This document shows, piece after piece, positions 18,484 through 26,588 of a stretch of 64,000 nucleotides of DNA. The notes under the pieces are model-generated. The model saw only the letters and a program-made list of their open reading frames with translations, did no database searches and was not told the origin of the DNA. Position numbers and translations under genes: made by a program. This DNA comes from Dokdonella sp. GTDB taxonomy: Bacteria > Pseudomonadota > Gammaproteobacteria > Xanthomonadales > Rhodanobacteraceae. Where the stretch lies: NCBI RefSeq assembly GCF_019634845.1, contig NZ_JAHCAQ010000017.1, positions 22,662 through 86,661 of the forward strand, in the 5' to 3' direction. How positions within the stretch are numbered: position 1 is the first letter of the stretch; each line of letters starts with the position of its first letter.

Positions 18484-20283
18484 ATGATGTGCGCACCGAC
18501 AGCACCCACTGCCCTCGACCCATCGAGCCGCCAATTGCGGCCCAGGCATGCGTCGGCGGCACGCAACCTCGTGCACCGGCATCCGATCGGGTTCGCATGG
18601 ATCGTGCTGGCGCTGTGCGCAGCCTTGCAACCAGCCCTCGCGCAATCGCTGCAGCACTATCGGCTGGCCGTACAGGGCAGCGGTCAGGTCGAGGTCTACG
18701 TCAATGGTCACTACATTGGCCGCAGCGCCGAGGCCAGTCGCCTCGAACTGCATGCCCGTTACCTGCAGGCCGGCGAAAACGTCATCGCATTGCGCGCCAG
18801 CAAGGGCGTCGGCAGCGCGCCGTTCGTGATGGCCGAGCTGGGCGGCGACATCGGCCGCCTCGGCAGCTCCGCATTGTGGCGGGTGCAATCGACGCCAGCC
18901 GGCCTGGACTGGACGCAGCCGGGTTTCGAGGCCAGCGGTTGGCCGCAGGCCAGCGTGGTCGGTGTCGCCGTGCCAGCCGGCTTCCCTGCGGACGGACCGG
19001 CGCTTGGCGTGTGGTCGGCCGCCGCGGGCGATGCGACGGTCGCCTTGCGTGCGCGAATCTGGTTGCCGGCCGGTTCGGCACGCCTGCCGACCGGCTTTGC
19101 CCGCAACACCACCGGCGGTGCCGGCGGCGACGTCGTCACCGTCGACACGCGCGAAGGCCTGGCCGCCGCGCTGTGTTCGAGCGTTCAAGGCAATACCTGC
19201 ACCGACCACACGCCGCGCATCATCAAAGTTGCCGGAACGATCGACTTCACCGGCAGCGAGGGCAGCGCCACCCGCCCCGGCTGCGACTACTCAAGCTGCC
19301 CGGCGCCACTGGCCAACGAGCGTCTGGTCATGCTCAACCCGCAGGATACGCACTGCGATGGCAGACCCGTGTTCGACGTCACCTACGATGCCGCCGGCAA
19401 CAATCCACTGCGCGTGGGCTCGAACAAGACCCTGCTCGGCGTCGGCAATGACGCCGTGCTGCGCGGCAAGGGTCTGCGCATCGGCAACGGCGCCGACAAC
19501 GTGATCATCCGCAACCTCACCTTCGAGCGCATCAACAGCGGCATCATCTTCGTGGGCGATGCGATCAGCATCAGCGATGCCAGCCGCGTGTGGATCGACC
19601 ACAACCGGTTCAACCGGATCGGACGCCAGTTCATCGTCACCGGCTACGGAGCGGCCAAGGACATCACGATCTCGTGGAATGATTTCGACGGCCGCAACGA
19701 GATCTCGCATTACTGCAACGGACGCCATTACTGGAATCTGCTGCTGCTCGGCAATGGCGATGCGATCAGCCTGTACAACAACTGGATCCGCCATTTCGCC
19801 GGACGTGCGCCGGATGCCGGCGCGGGCGGTGACCAGCTTTCGCTGCTGCACATTGCCGGCAACCTGTTCGAGGATGGCTATTGGCATGCACTGGACATCG
19901 GGCGGCCAGTCCGCGCCCTGGTGGAAGGCAATACCTTCCATACCGTGAGCGTGCCGATCCTCAATGGCGGCGATCCCGGCTTCGTGTGGGCCGACAAGGA
20001 GCCGCCGAGCGGCGGGCACCAGAGCCTGTGCGGGCAGTGGCTCGGTCGCACCTGCGTCGGCAATCCGCTGCTCGAGCAGGCGCAGGGCTGGCAGGACAAC
20101 TTCCGCAGCGACCTCATCGTGCTGGGCGACTTCTCCGGCCACAGCGACGCACTCGACCGGCCGAGCCCCGAGCCGGCACAGGCCGCAGCGTTGATGGTGC
20201 CGTTCCTGGCCGGACCAGGACACCTCGGCAACGGCCAGATCGTGCTCGACGATGTGGTGTTCAACAACGGCTTCGAACCCTGA
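18484..20283 (+). CDS. Secreted pectate-lyase-like protein (PL1 type) ending in a GFE motif
   Basis: 599 aa. A long N-terminal region with a hydrophobic signal segment (about 35-53, ending A-L-A-Q) precedes a beta-sandwich, carbohydrate-binding-like region (about 57-190). The C-terminal two thirds (about 200-590) is a right-handed beta-helix with V-W-I-D-H-N at 369-374, the PL1 calcium-site signature, and G-R-A-P-D where PL1 enzymes have the catalytic arginine. The last residues are V-V-F-N-N-G-F-E-P, a terminal motif shared with other secreted proteins here. It probably depolymerises pectate-like polysaccharide outside the cell, though the substrate is not certain. It sits inside the normally compact mraZ-rnpB neighbourhood. 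Confidence 0.75.
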   Translation: MMCAPTAPTALDPSSRQLRPRHASAARNLVHRHPIGFAWIVLALCAALQPALAQSLQHYRLAVQGSGQVEVYVNGHYIGRSAEASRLELHARYLQAGENVIALRASKGVGSAPFVMAELGGDIGRLGSSALWRVQSTPAGLDWTQPGFEASGWPQASVVGVAVPAGFPADGPALGVWSAAAGDATVALRARIWLPAGSARLPTGFARNTTGGAGGDVVTVDTREGLAAALCSSVQGNTCTDHTPRIIKVAGTIDFTGSEGSATRPGCDYSSCPAPLANERLVMLNPQDTHCDGRPVFDVTYDAAGNNPLRVGSNKTLLGVGNDAVLRGKGLRIGNGADNVIIRNLTFERINSGIIFVGDAISISDASRVWIDHNRFNRIGRQFIVTGYGAAKDITISWNDFDGRNEISHYCNGRHYWNLLLLGNGDAISLYNNWIRHFAGRAPDAGAGGDQLSLLHIAGNLFEDGYWHALDIGRPVRALVEGNTFHTVSVPILNGGDPGFVWADKEPPSGGHQSLCGQWLGRTCVGNPLLEQAQGWQDNFRSDLIVLGDFSGHSDALDRPSPEPAQAAALMVPFLAGPGHLGNGQIVLDDVVFNNGFEP

Positions 20284-20427
20284 AGCGCGATCGCGCAGCG
20301 ACCGGAATCCGCCACCGACCCCAGCCGCACCGCGCGCGGCGACGCGCACCTGCGCAGCGCAACCCGCACCCGCACCCGCACCCGCACGCAGCCCGCGCAA
20401 CCCAACCTGGCGCAATGCTCCACTCGA
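20284..20427. other. Spacer with short CACCCG reiteration
   Basis: Non-coding DNA after the lyase. It contains four consecutive hexamers of the CACCCG type near 20366-20389. No terminator with a T-run is visible. Confidence 0.4.
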
Positions 20428-20740
20428 ACAGCGCGGCCATGGATGGCCGCGAGTGGATCGGCTCGAAGCCACCGCTGCCGGTCATGGCGCGCCTCGAAGC
20501 GCGCGGAACAGGACGTTCCGCAAGCCGCGTTTGGACAGCGCGGCCATGGATGGCCGCGAGTGGATCGGCTCGAAGCCGCCGCTGCCGGTCATGGCGCGCC
20601 TCGAAGCGCGCGGAACAGGACGTTCCGCAAGCCGCGTTTGGACAGCGCGGCCATGGATGGCCGCGAGTGGATCGGCTCGAAGCCACCGCTGCCGGTCATG
20701 GCATGGCGCGCCTCGAAGCGCGCGGAACAGGACGTTCCGC
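20428..20740. repeat. Three tandem 107-bp repeats next to the rnpB 3' end
   Basis: Copies start at 20428, 20535 and 20642 (exact 107-bp period) and are nearly identical. Copy 2 differs by one base in a GAAGCC[A/G]CCGC stretch; copy 3 has a 5-bp insertion (extra GGCAT) and is cut off by an A10 run. Each unit holds three inverted repeats: CGGCCAT-GG-ATGGCCG, GCGCGCC-TCGAA-GCGCGC and CGGAAC-AGGAC-GTTCCG. Open frames crossing them are a by-product of the repeat length and high GC. The last inverted repeat of copy 3 abuts the T10 tract that follows rnpB. Confidence 0.92.
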
Positions 20741-20750
20741 AAAAAAAAAA
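20741..20750 (-). terminator. T10 tract after rnpB
   Basis: Ten T residues on the minus strand directly after the P1 helix strand of RNase P RNA, with the GGAAC/GTTCC hairpin of the repeat immediately downstream. It probably contributes to rnpB termination or defines the 3' end before trimming. Confidence 0.55.
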
Positions 20751-21128
20751 GAAGTCGGCCGATAAGCCGGGTTCTGTCGTGGACAACCATTCCTCTGGGC
20801 CACACGTCGCCGTGTGGCTCAAGCGACCAACCCGGGGACGACGCGGGCCACGTCATGGTCCCCCTATTCGGTCTTGCTCCAGGTGGGGTTTGCCGTGCCG
20901 GTCCGTTGCCGGACTCGCGGTGCGCTCTTACCGCACCGTTTCACCCTTGCCTGATCCAGCGGCGCCCGACGTGCCTTGCGGCACCTGGCGCCGATGGCCA
21001 TCGGCGGTCTGCTCTCTGTTGCACTTTCCGTCGGCTCGCGCCGCCCAGGCGTTACCTGGCACCTTGCCCTGTGGAGCCCGGACTTTCCTCGGCGCTCGGA
21101 TGAACGTCGCGGTTGTCTGGCCGACTCC
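20751..21128 (-). ncRNA. rnpB: RNase P RNA (M1 RNA, class A)
   Basis: About 378 nt. The 5' conserved core GAGGAAAGTCCGGGCTCC lies near 21078-21095, and the 3' core with AGAACCCGGCTTAT near 20763-20776. The 5' end GGAGTCGGCC pairs with the 3' end GGCCGACTTC to form helix P1, which sets the boundaries. It is the catalytic subunit that matures tRNA 5' ends. The location near rsmI and mraZ matches other gammaproteobacteria. Confidence 0.96.
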
Positions 21129-21188
21129 GGGGCCGAGTGTAACGACCGGCGGCTGAACCGGCGAGTCCCGGCACGCCGCGCGCGATGC

Positions 21189-21461
21189 CTAGCGACGCTC
21201 GACGCGGCGCGCGCGCCACACCAGCCACGCCGTTTCGACACCGGCGCCGAGCGCGAGCAGCATGGCGAGGAAGCCGCCGATGCGCGACCACACCAGCGCC
21301 TGCGCCGGATCGGGGAAGCGCGCCAGCGCAAGGCGGGCGACGCCGACATCGATCAGCGCGAAGACCAGCGCGGCCATGCCGATGCCGAGCGCGATCGCGG
21401 CGACACGCCGCGCCGGCGACGCCACGTCGGCAGCGGCAGCAGTGGATTGAAGCGGATTCAT
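21189..21461 (-). CDS. Small two-TM membrane protein, function unknown
   Basis: 90 aa with a short N-terminal tail and two hydrophobic helices (about residues 20-45 and 58-82) joined by a loop with R-F-P-D-P-A-Q-A-L. The C-terminus is basic (R-A-R-R-V-E-R-R), suggesting both ends are cytoplasmic. I do not recognise a family. It lies between rsmI and rnpB, 27 nt downstream of the rsmI stop on the same strand, so it is likely co-transcribed with rsmI. Confidence 0.6.
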   Translation of the reverse strand: MNPLQSTAAAADVASPARRVAAIALGIGMAALVFALIDVGVARLALARFPDPAQALVWSRIGGFLAMLLALGAGVETAWLVWRARRVERR

Positions 21462-21488
21462 GGAACTGACCTCAGCATTGGTTACAGC

Positions 21489-22322
21489 TCAGACCGCGTC
21501 AGCATACAGTGCCTTGCGCGGTGCGCCGCTGATCGCGGCGGCGAGCCGGGCCGCGCGGGCGGGAGGCAGCTCCTCGCGCAGCAGCGCGAACACGCGCCGA
21601 CCTTCGGCCAGCAGGGCCGCTTCCTCGCCGCCTTGCGCGCCCGCGACCACGAGCACGAATTCGCCGCGCTGCTGGTCGCCGTCGGCGATCACGCGCGCAT
21701 GGATCTGCGCCAGCGGCGCGGCGATCACGGTCTCGAAGCGCTTGGTGAGCTCGCGCGCCAACGCGGCCTCGCGCTCGTCGCCGAAGATCGCGCGAAGATC
21801 GGCCAACGTCTCGACGATGCGATGGCTCGATTCGTACACGATCAGCGTGCGCGTCTCGCCCGCCAGCACCTGCAGGCGCTCGCGCCGGGCGGCCGGGCGC
21901 GCCGGCAGGAATCCTTCGAACACGAAGCGGTCGCTGGCGATGCCAGCCACCGACAGCGCGGCGATCGCCGCACACGGCCCCGGCACGGGCGAGACTTCGC
22001 AGCCGGCCGCGCGCGCGGCGCGCACGAGCCGGTAGCCGGGATCGCTGACCAGCGGCGTGCCGGCGTCGGAAATGAGTGCGACATCGTCGCCGGCCAGCAG
22101 GCGCGCGACGATGCGTTGCGCCTGCGCCTGCTCGTTGTGTTCGTGCAAGGCCATGAGCGGCGCGTGCACGCCGGCCTGGGCGAGCAGGGGCGCGCTGTGG
22201 CGCGTGTCCTCGGCCGCAACCAACGCCACCTGCGCCAGCACCTCGCGCGCGCGCGGCGCGAAATCGCCGAGATTGCCGATCGGCGTCGCCACCACCCACA
22301 GTCGTCCACGTTGCGCGCTCAT
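21489..22322 (-). CDS. rsmI: 16S rRNA (cytidine1402-2'-O)-methyltransferase
   Basis: 277 aa tetrapyrrole-methylase-fold SAM enzyme that 2'-O-methylates C1402. Seen: V-A-T-P-I-G-N-L-G-D at the N-terminus, A-E-D-T-R-H near 38, I-S-D-A-G-T-P-L-V-S-D-P-G, P-V-P-G-P-C-A-A, and Y-E-S-S-H-R-I. Its partner RsmH is in the same neighbourhood. It is divergent from lpoA, with 74 nt between the starts. Confidence 0.96.
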   Translation of the reverse strand: MSAQRGRLWVVATPIGNLGDFAPRAREVLAQVALVAAEDTRHSAPLLAQAGVHAPLMALHEHNEQAQAQRIVARLLAGDDVALISDAGTPLVSDPGYRLVRAARAAGCEVSPVPGPCAAIAALSVAGIASDRFVFEGFLPARPAARRERLQVLAGETRTLIVYESSHRIVETLADLRAIFGDEREAALARELTKRFETVIAAPLAQIHARVIADGDQQRGEFVLVVAGAQGGEEAALLAEGRRVFALLREELPPARAARLAAAISGAPRKALYADAV

Positions 22323-22396
22323 GCGCCCCTCCTCGCGGCGGGCCGCTGCCCGCGATCGGCTATGATCGCAGCGATCGCAATCCGTGGGCGACTGCC

Positions 22397-23941
22397 ATGA
22401 CCCCGACCGACCGCCGGCGCGCCGTGCTGCGCCCCTTCGCTGCGTGTGCCCTGGCTGGCCTGCTCGCCGCCTGCACGCCGGCGAGCGACTTGCTGCGGCG
22501 ACCCGACGCGACGCCTGCCACCGCGCCCGCCGCCACGCATGGCCCCGGCACCGGCAAGCGCGCGCTGCCGCCGGCGCTCGACGCCGCCGAACGGCTCGAA
22601 CAACGCGCCAGCGACGAACTCGCGCGCGGCGACACCTTCGCCGCCGCCCGCACGCGCGCCGAGCTCGACCGCACGCTCGAGGGCGGTGCACGCGATGCCA
22701 ATCGCCAGACCCTGCGCGCGCTGCTGGCCGAACTCGACCTGGCGACGCTGCGCGCCGATGCCGAGCGCCTCGGCGGCGACGATCCGCTGCGACCGTGGCT
22801 GGAGCAGGCGCTGCGCGAGCGCGGCGAACCACTGCCGCGCAACCTGCCGCAACCGAGCCGGCAGATCGACACGCTCGCGGCGGACCAGGACCTGCGTGCG
22901 GAAGGCTATCGCGCGCCGCGGCAGGTGGCGCTGCTGCTGCCGCAGAGCTCGACGGTGGCGGCGGTGGCGCAGTCGATCCGCGACGGCTTCATGACGGCCT
23001 GGTTCGCCGATCCACCGGCACAGCGCCCGCAGTTGCGCATCTACGATTCGGGCAGGAACTCGCAGGACGCGATCGCGGCCTATCGCCAGGCAGTGGCCGA
23101 CGGCGCCGATCGCGTGGTCGGTCCGTTGCTGCGCGAAGCCGTCGGCGCGCTGTTCCATGAAAGCCTCACCGCGCCGCTGCTGGCGCTCAACCATCCCGAT
23201 ACCGGCGAGGTGCCGCCTGCCGGCAGCGCCGAATACGGCCTGCTGCCCGAAGCCGAAGGCGCCCAGGTGGCCGAGCGCATGCTCCAGCGCGGCATCCACC
23301 AGGCGGCGATCATGCGCGCCGATGCCGACTGGGCCAATCGTGCCGCCAGCGCGTTCCGCGCACAGTTCGAGGCCGCTGGCGGCGCCATCGCAGCGCAGGT
23401 GCAACTGGCCGACAAGGACATCAACTACGCGGCGCCGATCCGCGAGGCCACCGCCAGCCTCGCCCAGGACGGCACGGCGGCCGTGTTCATCAGCCTGCGT
23501 CCGCAGCAGGCGCGGCTGCTGGTGGCGCAGTTGCGCGCCGCGCGCGTAGCGGTGCCGGTGCTGGCGACCTCGCACATCTACGCCGGCGATGCCAATGCCA
23601 CGCTCGACCGCGACCTCAATGGCGTGGAGTTCTGCGATGCGCCGTGGCTGTTCGGCCCGATCGCCGGGCGACCCGACCGCAGCGCGGTGACCGCCCAGAT
23701 CGACAGCGCCAACGGCGCCGGCGGGCGCCTGTTCGCCTTCGGCATGGATGCCTATGCGTTGCTGCCCTACATCGACTGGCTCGTCGCGCATCCCGATGCC
23801 TATCTCAATGGCGCCACCGGCCAGCTCACGGCCGATCACTTCGGCCGCGTGCATCGGCTCGTCGGCTGGGCCCGCTTCGACAACGGTCTGGCCGTGCCGG
23901 TCACCGGCGCGCTCGAGGCCACGCCGGTGCCCGCGCAGTGA
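22397..23941 (+). CDS. lpoA: Penicillin-binding protein activator lipoprotein LpoA
   Basis: 514 aa outer-membrane lipoprotein. The signal peptide ends in lipobox L-L-A-A-C with Cys26. The N-terminal part is shorter than the TPR domain of E. coli LpoA. Residues from about 175 (Q-V-A-L-L-L-P-Q-S-S) onward form the periplasmic-binding-protein-like domain typical of LpoA/YraM, with V-G-P-L-L-R-E-A-V. LpoA spans the periplasm to activate PBP1A. It is the first gene of lpoA-yraN-dolP and overlaps yraN. Confidence 0.9.
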   Translation: MTPTDRRRAVLRPFAACALAGLLAACTPASDLLRRPDATPATAPAATHGPGTGKRALPPALDAAERLEQRASDELARGDTFAAARTRAELDRTLEGGARDANRQTLRALLAELDLATLRADAERLGGDDPLRPWLEQALRERGEPLPRNLPQPSRQIDTLAADQDLRAEGYRAPRQVALLLPQSSTVAAVAQSIRDGFMTAWFADPPAQRPQLRIYDSGRNSQDAIAAYRQAVADGADRVVGPLLREAVGALFHESLTAPLLALNHPDTGEVPPAGSAEYGLLPEAEGAQVAERMLQRGIHQAAIMRADADWANRAASAFRAQFEAAGGAIAAQVQLADKDINYAAPIREATASLAQDGTAAVFISLRPQQARLLVAQLRAARVAVPVLATSHIYAGDANATLDRDLNGVEFCDAPWLFGPIAGRPDRSAVTAQIDSANGAGGRLFAFGMDAYALLPYIDWLVAHPDAYLNGATGQLTADHFGRVHRLVGWARFDNGLAVPVTGALEATPVPAQ

Positions 23942-24315
23942 AACCGCAGCGCCCGCTGGCCCACGCGGCCGGCGCGCACGCCGAGGAACTCGCGCTCGCC
24001 CACCTGCAACGGGCCGGCCTCGAACTGCTCGCGCGCAACGTGCGCTATCGCCATGGCGAACTCGACCTCGTCATGCTCGATGGCGAGGCGCTCGTGTTCG
24101 TCGAGGTGCGCTACCGGCGCGGCGGCAGTTTCGGCGACGGCATCGACTCGGTCGGCGCGCACAAGCGGTTGCGCCTGCAGCGTGCGGCGGCGAGTTATCT
24201 CGCCAGCCAGCCGCAGCTCGCGCGGTGCGCCTGCCGCTTCGACGTGATCGCGATCGCCGGCCCGCCGGCGCAGCCGCAGTTCGATTGGCGACGCAATGCC
24301 TTCGATGCCTGTTGA
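23938..24315 (+). CDS. yraN: YraN/UPF0102 family nuclease-fold protein
   Basis: 125 aa with the UPF0102 restriction-endonuclease-like pattern: G-A-H-A-E-E-L-A-L-A-H-L, R-N-V-R-Y-R-H-G-E-L-D-L-V, V-F-V-E-V-R-Y-R, then C-R-F-D-V-I-A-I at the end. D68-type and E-V-R residues form the putative PD-(D/E)XK site. The exact role is unresolved, though a DNA-processing role is suspected. The GTG start overlaps the lpoA TGA as GTGA, supporting coupling. Confidence 0.9.
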   Translation: MKPQRPLAHAAGAHAEELALAHLQRAGLELLARNVRYRHGELDLVMLDGEALVFVEVRYRRGGSFGDGIDSVGAHKRLRLQRAAASYLASQPQLARCACRFDVIAIAGPPAQPQFDWRRNAFDAC

Positions 24316-24394
24316 GCCCGGTTCATGCTGCACCCCCACAATGCACGCTCACCTGCACCGGCGCCGCCGTGCGCCACCACCAAGGAATCGTCCC

Positions 24395-24985
24395 ATGCGT
24401 CTTCGCCCTCTCGTCGCCACGTTCGCGCTCATCGTGCTGCTGCCGCTGCTGGGCGGCTGTCTTGCCGCCGTGGTCGGTGGCGCCGCCGTTGGCGGCAGCG
24501 CCGTGCACGACCGGCGCGGCATGGCGACGTGGGCCGAGGACAAGCGCATCTACCTGGCCGCCTACAACGACCTCAACAAGGACAAGGAGCTGGCGCTGCG
24601 CAACGATGTCGTGATCACCGTGTACGACGGCGTCATCCTGCTCGCCGGCAGCGTGCGCGACCAGGCGCTGCGCGAGCGCGCACAGCGCCTGGTCAGTGGC
24701 TTCGAGGGCACGCGCCGCGTCGTCAACGAACTGGCCATCGGCGAACCGCAGGGCTTCTGGTCACGGCGGCGCGACAACACGATCACGGCCCATGCCAAGA
24801 CCGCCCTGCTCGACCTGACCAGCCTGCCCGGATTCGACCCGATGCGCGTCAACGTGACCACGGTCAACCGCGTCGTCTACCTCATGGGTCGCGTCACCGC
24901 CGAGGAGGACGAGGCCGTGACCACGATCGTGCGCGACGTCAACGGCGTGGACAAGGTGGTCAAGCTGTTCGAGCCGGTGCAATGA
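24395..24985 (+). CDS. dolP: BON-domain outer-membrane lipoprotein (DolP/YraP family)
   Basis: 196 aa. The signal peptide ends L-L-G-G-C with lipidated Cys22, followed by a Gly-rich A-V-V-G-G-A-A-V-G-G. Two BON domains follow at about 65-125 (I-T-V-Y-D-G-V-I-L-L-A-G-S-V) and 135-195 (V-N-R-V-V-Y-L-M-G-R-V). DolP supports outer-membrane integrity and Bam function at division sites. The ATG has AAGGAA 8 nt upstream. The diaA gene often found between yraN and dolP is absent. Confidence 0.88.
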   Translation: MRLRPLVATFALIVLLPLLGGCLAAVVGGAAVGGSAVHDRRGMATWAEDKRIYLAAYNDLNKDKELALRNDVVITVYDGVILLAGSVRDQALRERAQRLVSGFEGTRRVVNELAIGEPQGFWSRRRDNTITAHAKTALLDLTSLPGFDPMRVNVTTVNRVVYLMGRVTAEEDEAVTTIVRDVNGVDKVVKLFEPVQ

Positions 24986-25139
24986 CCGCCACGCGATCGC
25001 AGTCGCGGCGCGCCCAACGCTGCGCGGGACCGCGCGCGATGCTTGAACGTGCGCTGGCCCGCCGCACGCCGCGATAGCACGGCCGGCGCCGCGGCGGCGT
25101 ACAGTGACAGGCTCGCTGCAAGCCGATGGACCTTCGATC

Positions 25140-26513
25140 ATGTCGCTACCGCAAGCCGCCCACGCCGAGCTGCAAGCCATCTTCGGCGCCGCCTTCAGTA
25201 CCGATGCGCGGCAGTGCCTGCGCTACAGCAGCGACGATTCGCGCCGCCAGGCGCAGCCGGCAGCGGTCGCATGGCCAGCGAGCCACGACCAGGTGCTGGC
25301 GCTGGTGCGCTGCTGCCTGCGGCACCGGTTGCCGCTGCTCGCGCGCGGCAGCGGCACCAGCACCACCGGCGCGGCGGTGCCGACCGCCGGCGGCATCGTG
25401 GCCAGCTTCGAACGCATGCAGCGCATCATCGACATCGACGTCGACAATCGCATCGCCGTGGTCGAACCCGGCGTGCTCAACGGCGACCTGCAGGCGGCGC
25501 TGGCGCCGCGCCGCATGTTCTGGGCACCCGATCCGACTTCGGCGGCGCTGTGCACGATCGGCGGCAACATCGCCTGCAACGCGGGCGGGCCGCGCGCGGT
25601 CAAGTACGGCGCCACCCGCGACAACGTGCTCGCGCTGCGCGCAGTGAGCGGCGCCGGTGCGTCGTTGCGCTGCGGCAGCGCCACCACCAAGGGCGCGACC
25701 GGCTACGACCTCACCCATCTGCTGATCGGCTCGGAAGGCACGCTCGCGATCGTCACCGAAGCCACGCTCAAGCTGACGCCACTGGCCGGCGACAAACGCA
25801 CGCTGCGCGCGACCTACCGCGATGTGGCCGCTGCCGCACGCGCGGTGGCGCGCATCATGGCGCAGCCGGTGGCGCCCTGCGCGCTGGAGTTCCTCGACGA
25901 CGAAAGCCTGCGGCTGGCGCGCGCGCACGGCGGCGAGGCGATTCCGGTGGCCGGCGCGATGCTGCTGCTCGAAGTCGATGGCGAAACCGACAGCATCGAT
26001 GCAGCGATGCAGGCGGTGGCACAGGCGGCGCAGGGCGAGGGCCTCATCGATCTCGACCTGGCCGCGACCGGCGCCCAGGTCGAGGCGCTGTGGGCCGCAC
26101 GGCGTGCACTGTCGCCGGCGCTGCGCACGATCTCGCCACACAAGATCAACGAGGACGTGGTGGTGCCGGTATCGCGCCTGCCTGCACTGGTGGCGGCCAC
26201 GCGCGAACTGGCACAGCGCCACCGCCTGCCGATCGTGTGCTTCGGTCATGCCGGCAACGGCAACCTGCATGTCAACCTGCTGCCGCGCGACGACGCCGAA
26301 CGCGAACGCGCGGTGGCGGCCCTCGACGGCCTGTTCGCGGCCGTGATCGAGCTCGGCGGCACCCTGTCGGGCGAACACGGCATTGGCCTGGCCAAACGTG
26401 ACTTCATGCCGCGGGCGATCGATGCGGCCACGCTCGACCTGATGCGCGCGATCAAGGCGCAATTCGACCCGGCCGGCATCCTCAACCCCGGCAAGTTGCT
26501 GCCAGCGGCCTGA
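25140..26513 (+). CDS. FAD-linked oxidase, D-lactate dehydrogenase/GlcD type
   Basis: 457 aa. An N-terminal PCMH FAD-binding domain has R-G-S-G-T-S-T-T-G-A and C-T-I-G-G-N-I-A-C-N-A-G-G-P-R-A-V-K-Y-G; a C-terminal FAD-oxidase domain has C-F-G-H-A-G-N-G-N-L-H-V-N and S-G-E-H-G-I-G. These are hallmarks of 2-hydroxyacid dehydrogenases such as D-lactate dehydrogenase (Dld/GlcD/LDHD). The substrate cannot be decided from sequence; D-lactate or another D-2-hydroxy acid is likely. It appears monocistronic and ends against a hairpin shared with the convergent gene. Confidence 0.87.
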   Translation: MSLPQAAHAELQAIFGAAFSTDARQCLRYSSDDSRRQAQPAAVAWPASHDQVLALVRCCLRHRLPLLARGSGTSTTGAAVPTAGGIVASFERMQRIIDIDVDNRIAVVEPGVLNGDLQAALAPRRMFWAPDPTSAALCTIGGNIACNAGGPRAVKYGATRDNVLALRAVSGAGASLRCGSATTKGATGYDLTHLLIGSEGTLAIVTEATLKLTPLAGDKRTLRATYRDVAAAARAVARIMAQPVAPCALEFLDDESLRLARAHGGEAIPVAGAMLLLEVDGETDSIDAAMQAVAQAAQGEGLIDLDLAATGAQVEALWAARRALSPALRTISPHKINEDVVVPVSRLPALVAATRELAQRHRLPIVCFGHAGNGNLHVNLLPRDDAERERAVAALDGLFAAVIELGGTLSGEHGIGLAKRDFMPRAIDAATLDLMRAIKAQFDPAGILNPGKLLPAA

Positions 26514-26541
26514 ACACCGCTTGCGCCGCGACTGCGCGCCG

Positions 26542-26561
26542 GCGATCCGTCCCTGGATCGC
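26542..26561. terminator. Bidirectional hairpin between convergent genes
   Basis: GCGATCC (26542-26548), 6-nt loop, GGATCGC (26555-26561), in the 75-nt gap between the FAD oxidase and the convergent secreted-protein gene. There is no T-run, but its position suits a shared transcription stop. Confidence 0.45.
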
Positions 26562-26588
26562 AGCGGCCGCATCGTGCGCGAGGCACGC

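Noticed and set aside
20284-20427. Possible CRISPR-like or satellite array around the CACCCG hexamers
   Set aside because: Only four short hexamers without spacers; a simple-sequence stretch.
20261-21156. Open frames crossing the 107-bp repeats on both strands
   Set aside because: They are periodic repeats of the same Arg/Pro-rich peptide caused by the DNA repeat and run into rnpB; no start signals or domains.
24986-25139. tRNA or small RNA in the gap before the FAD oxidase
   Set aside because: No cloverleaf, T-loop consensus or terminator; only a weak 5-bp stem.
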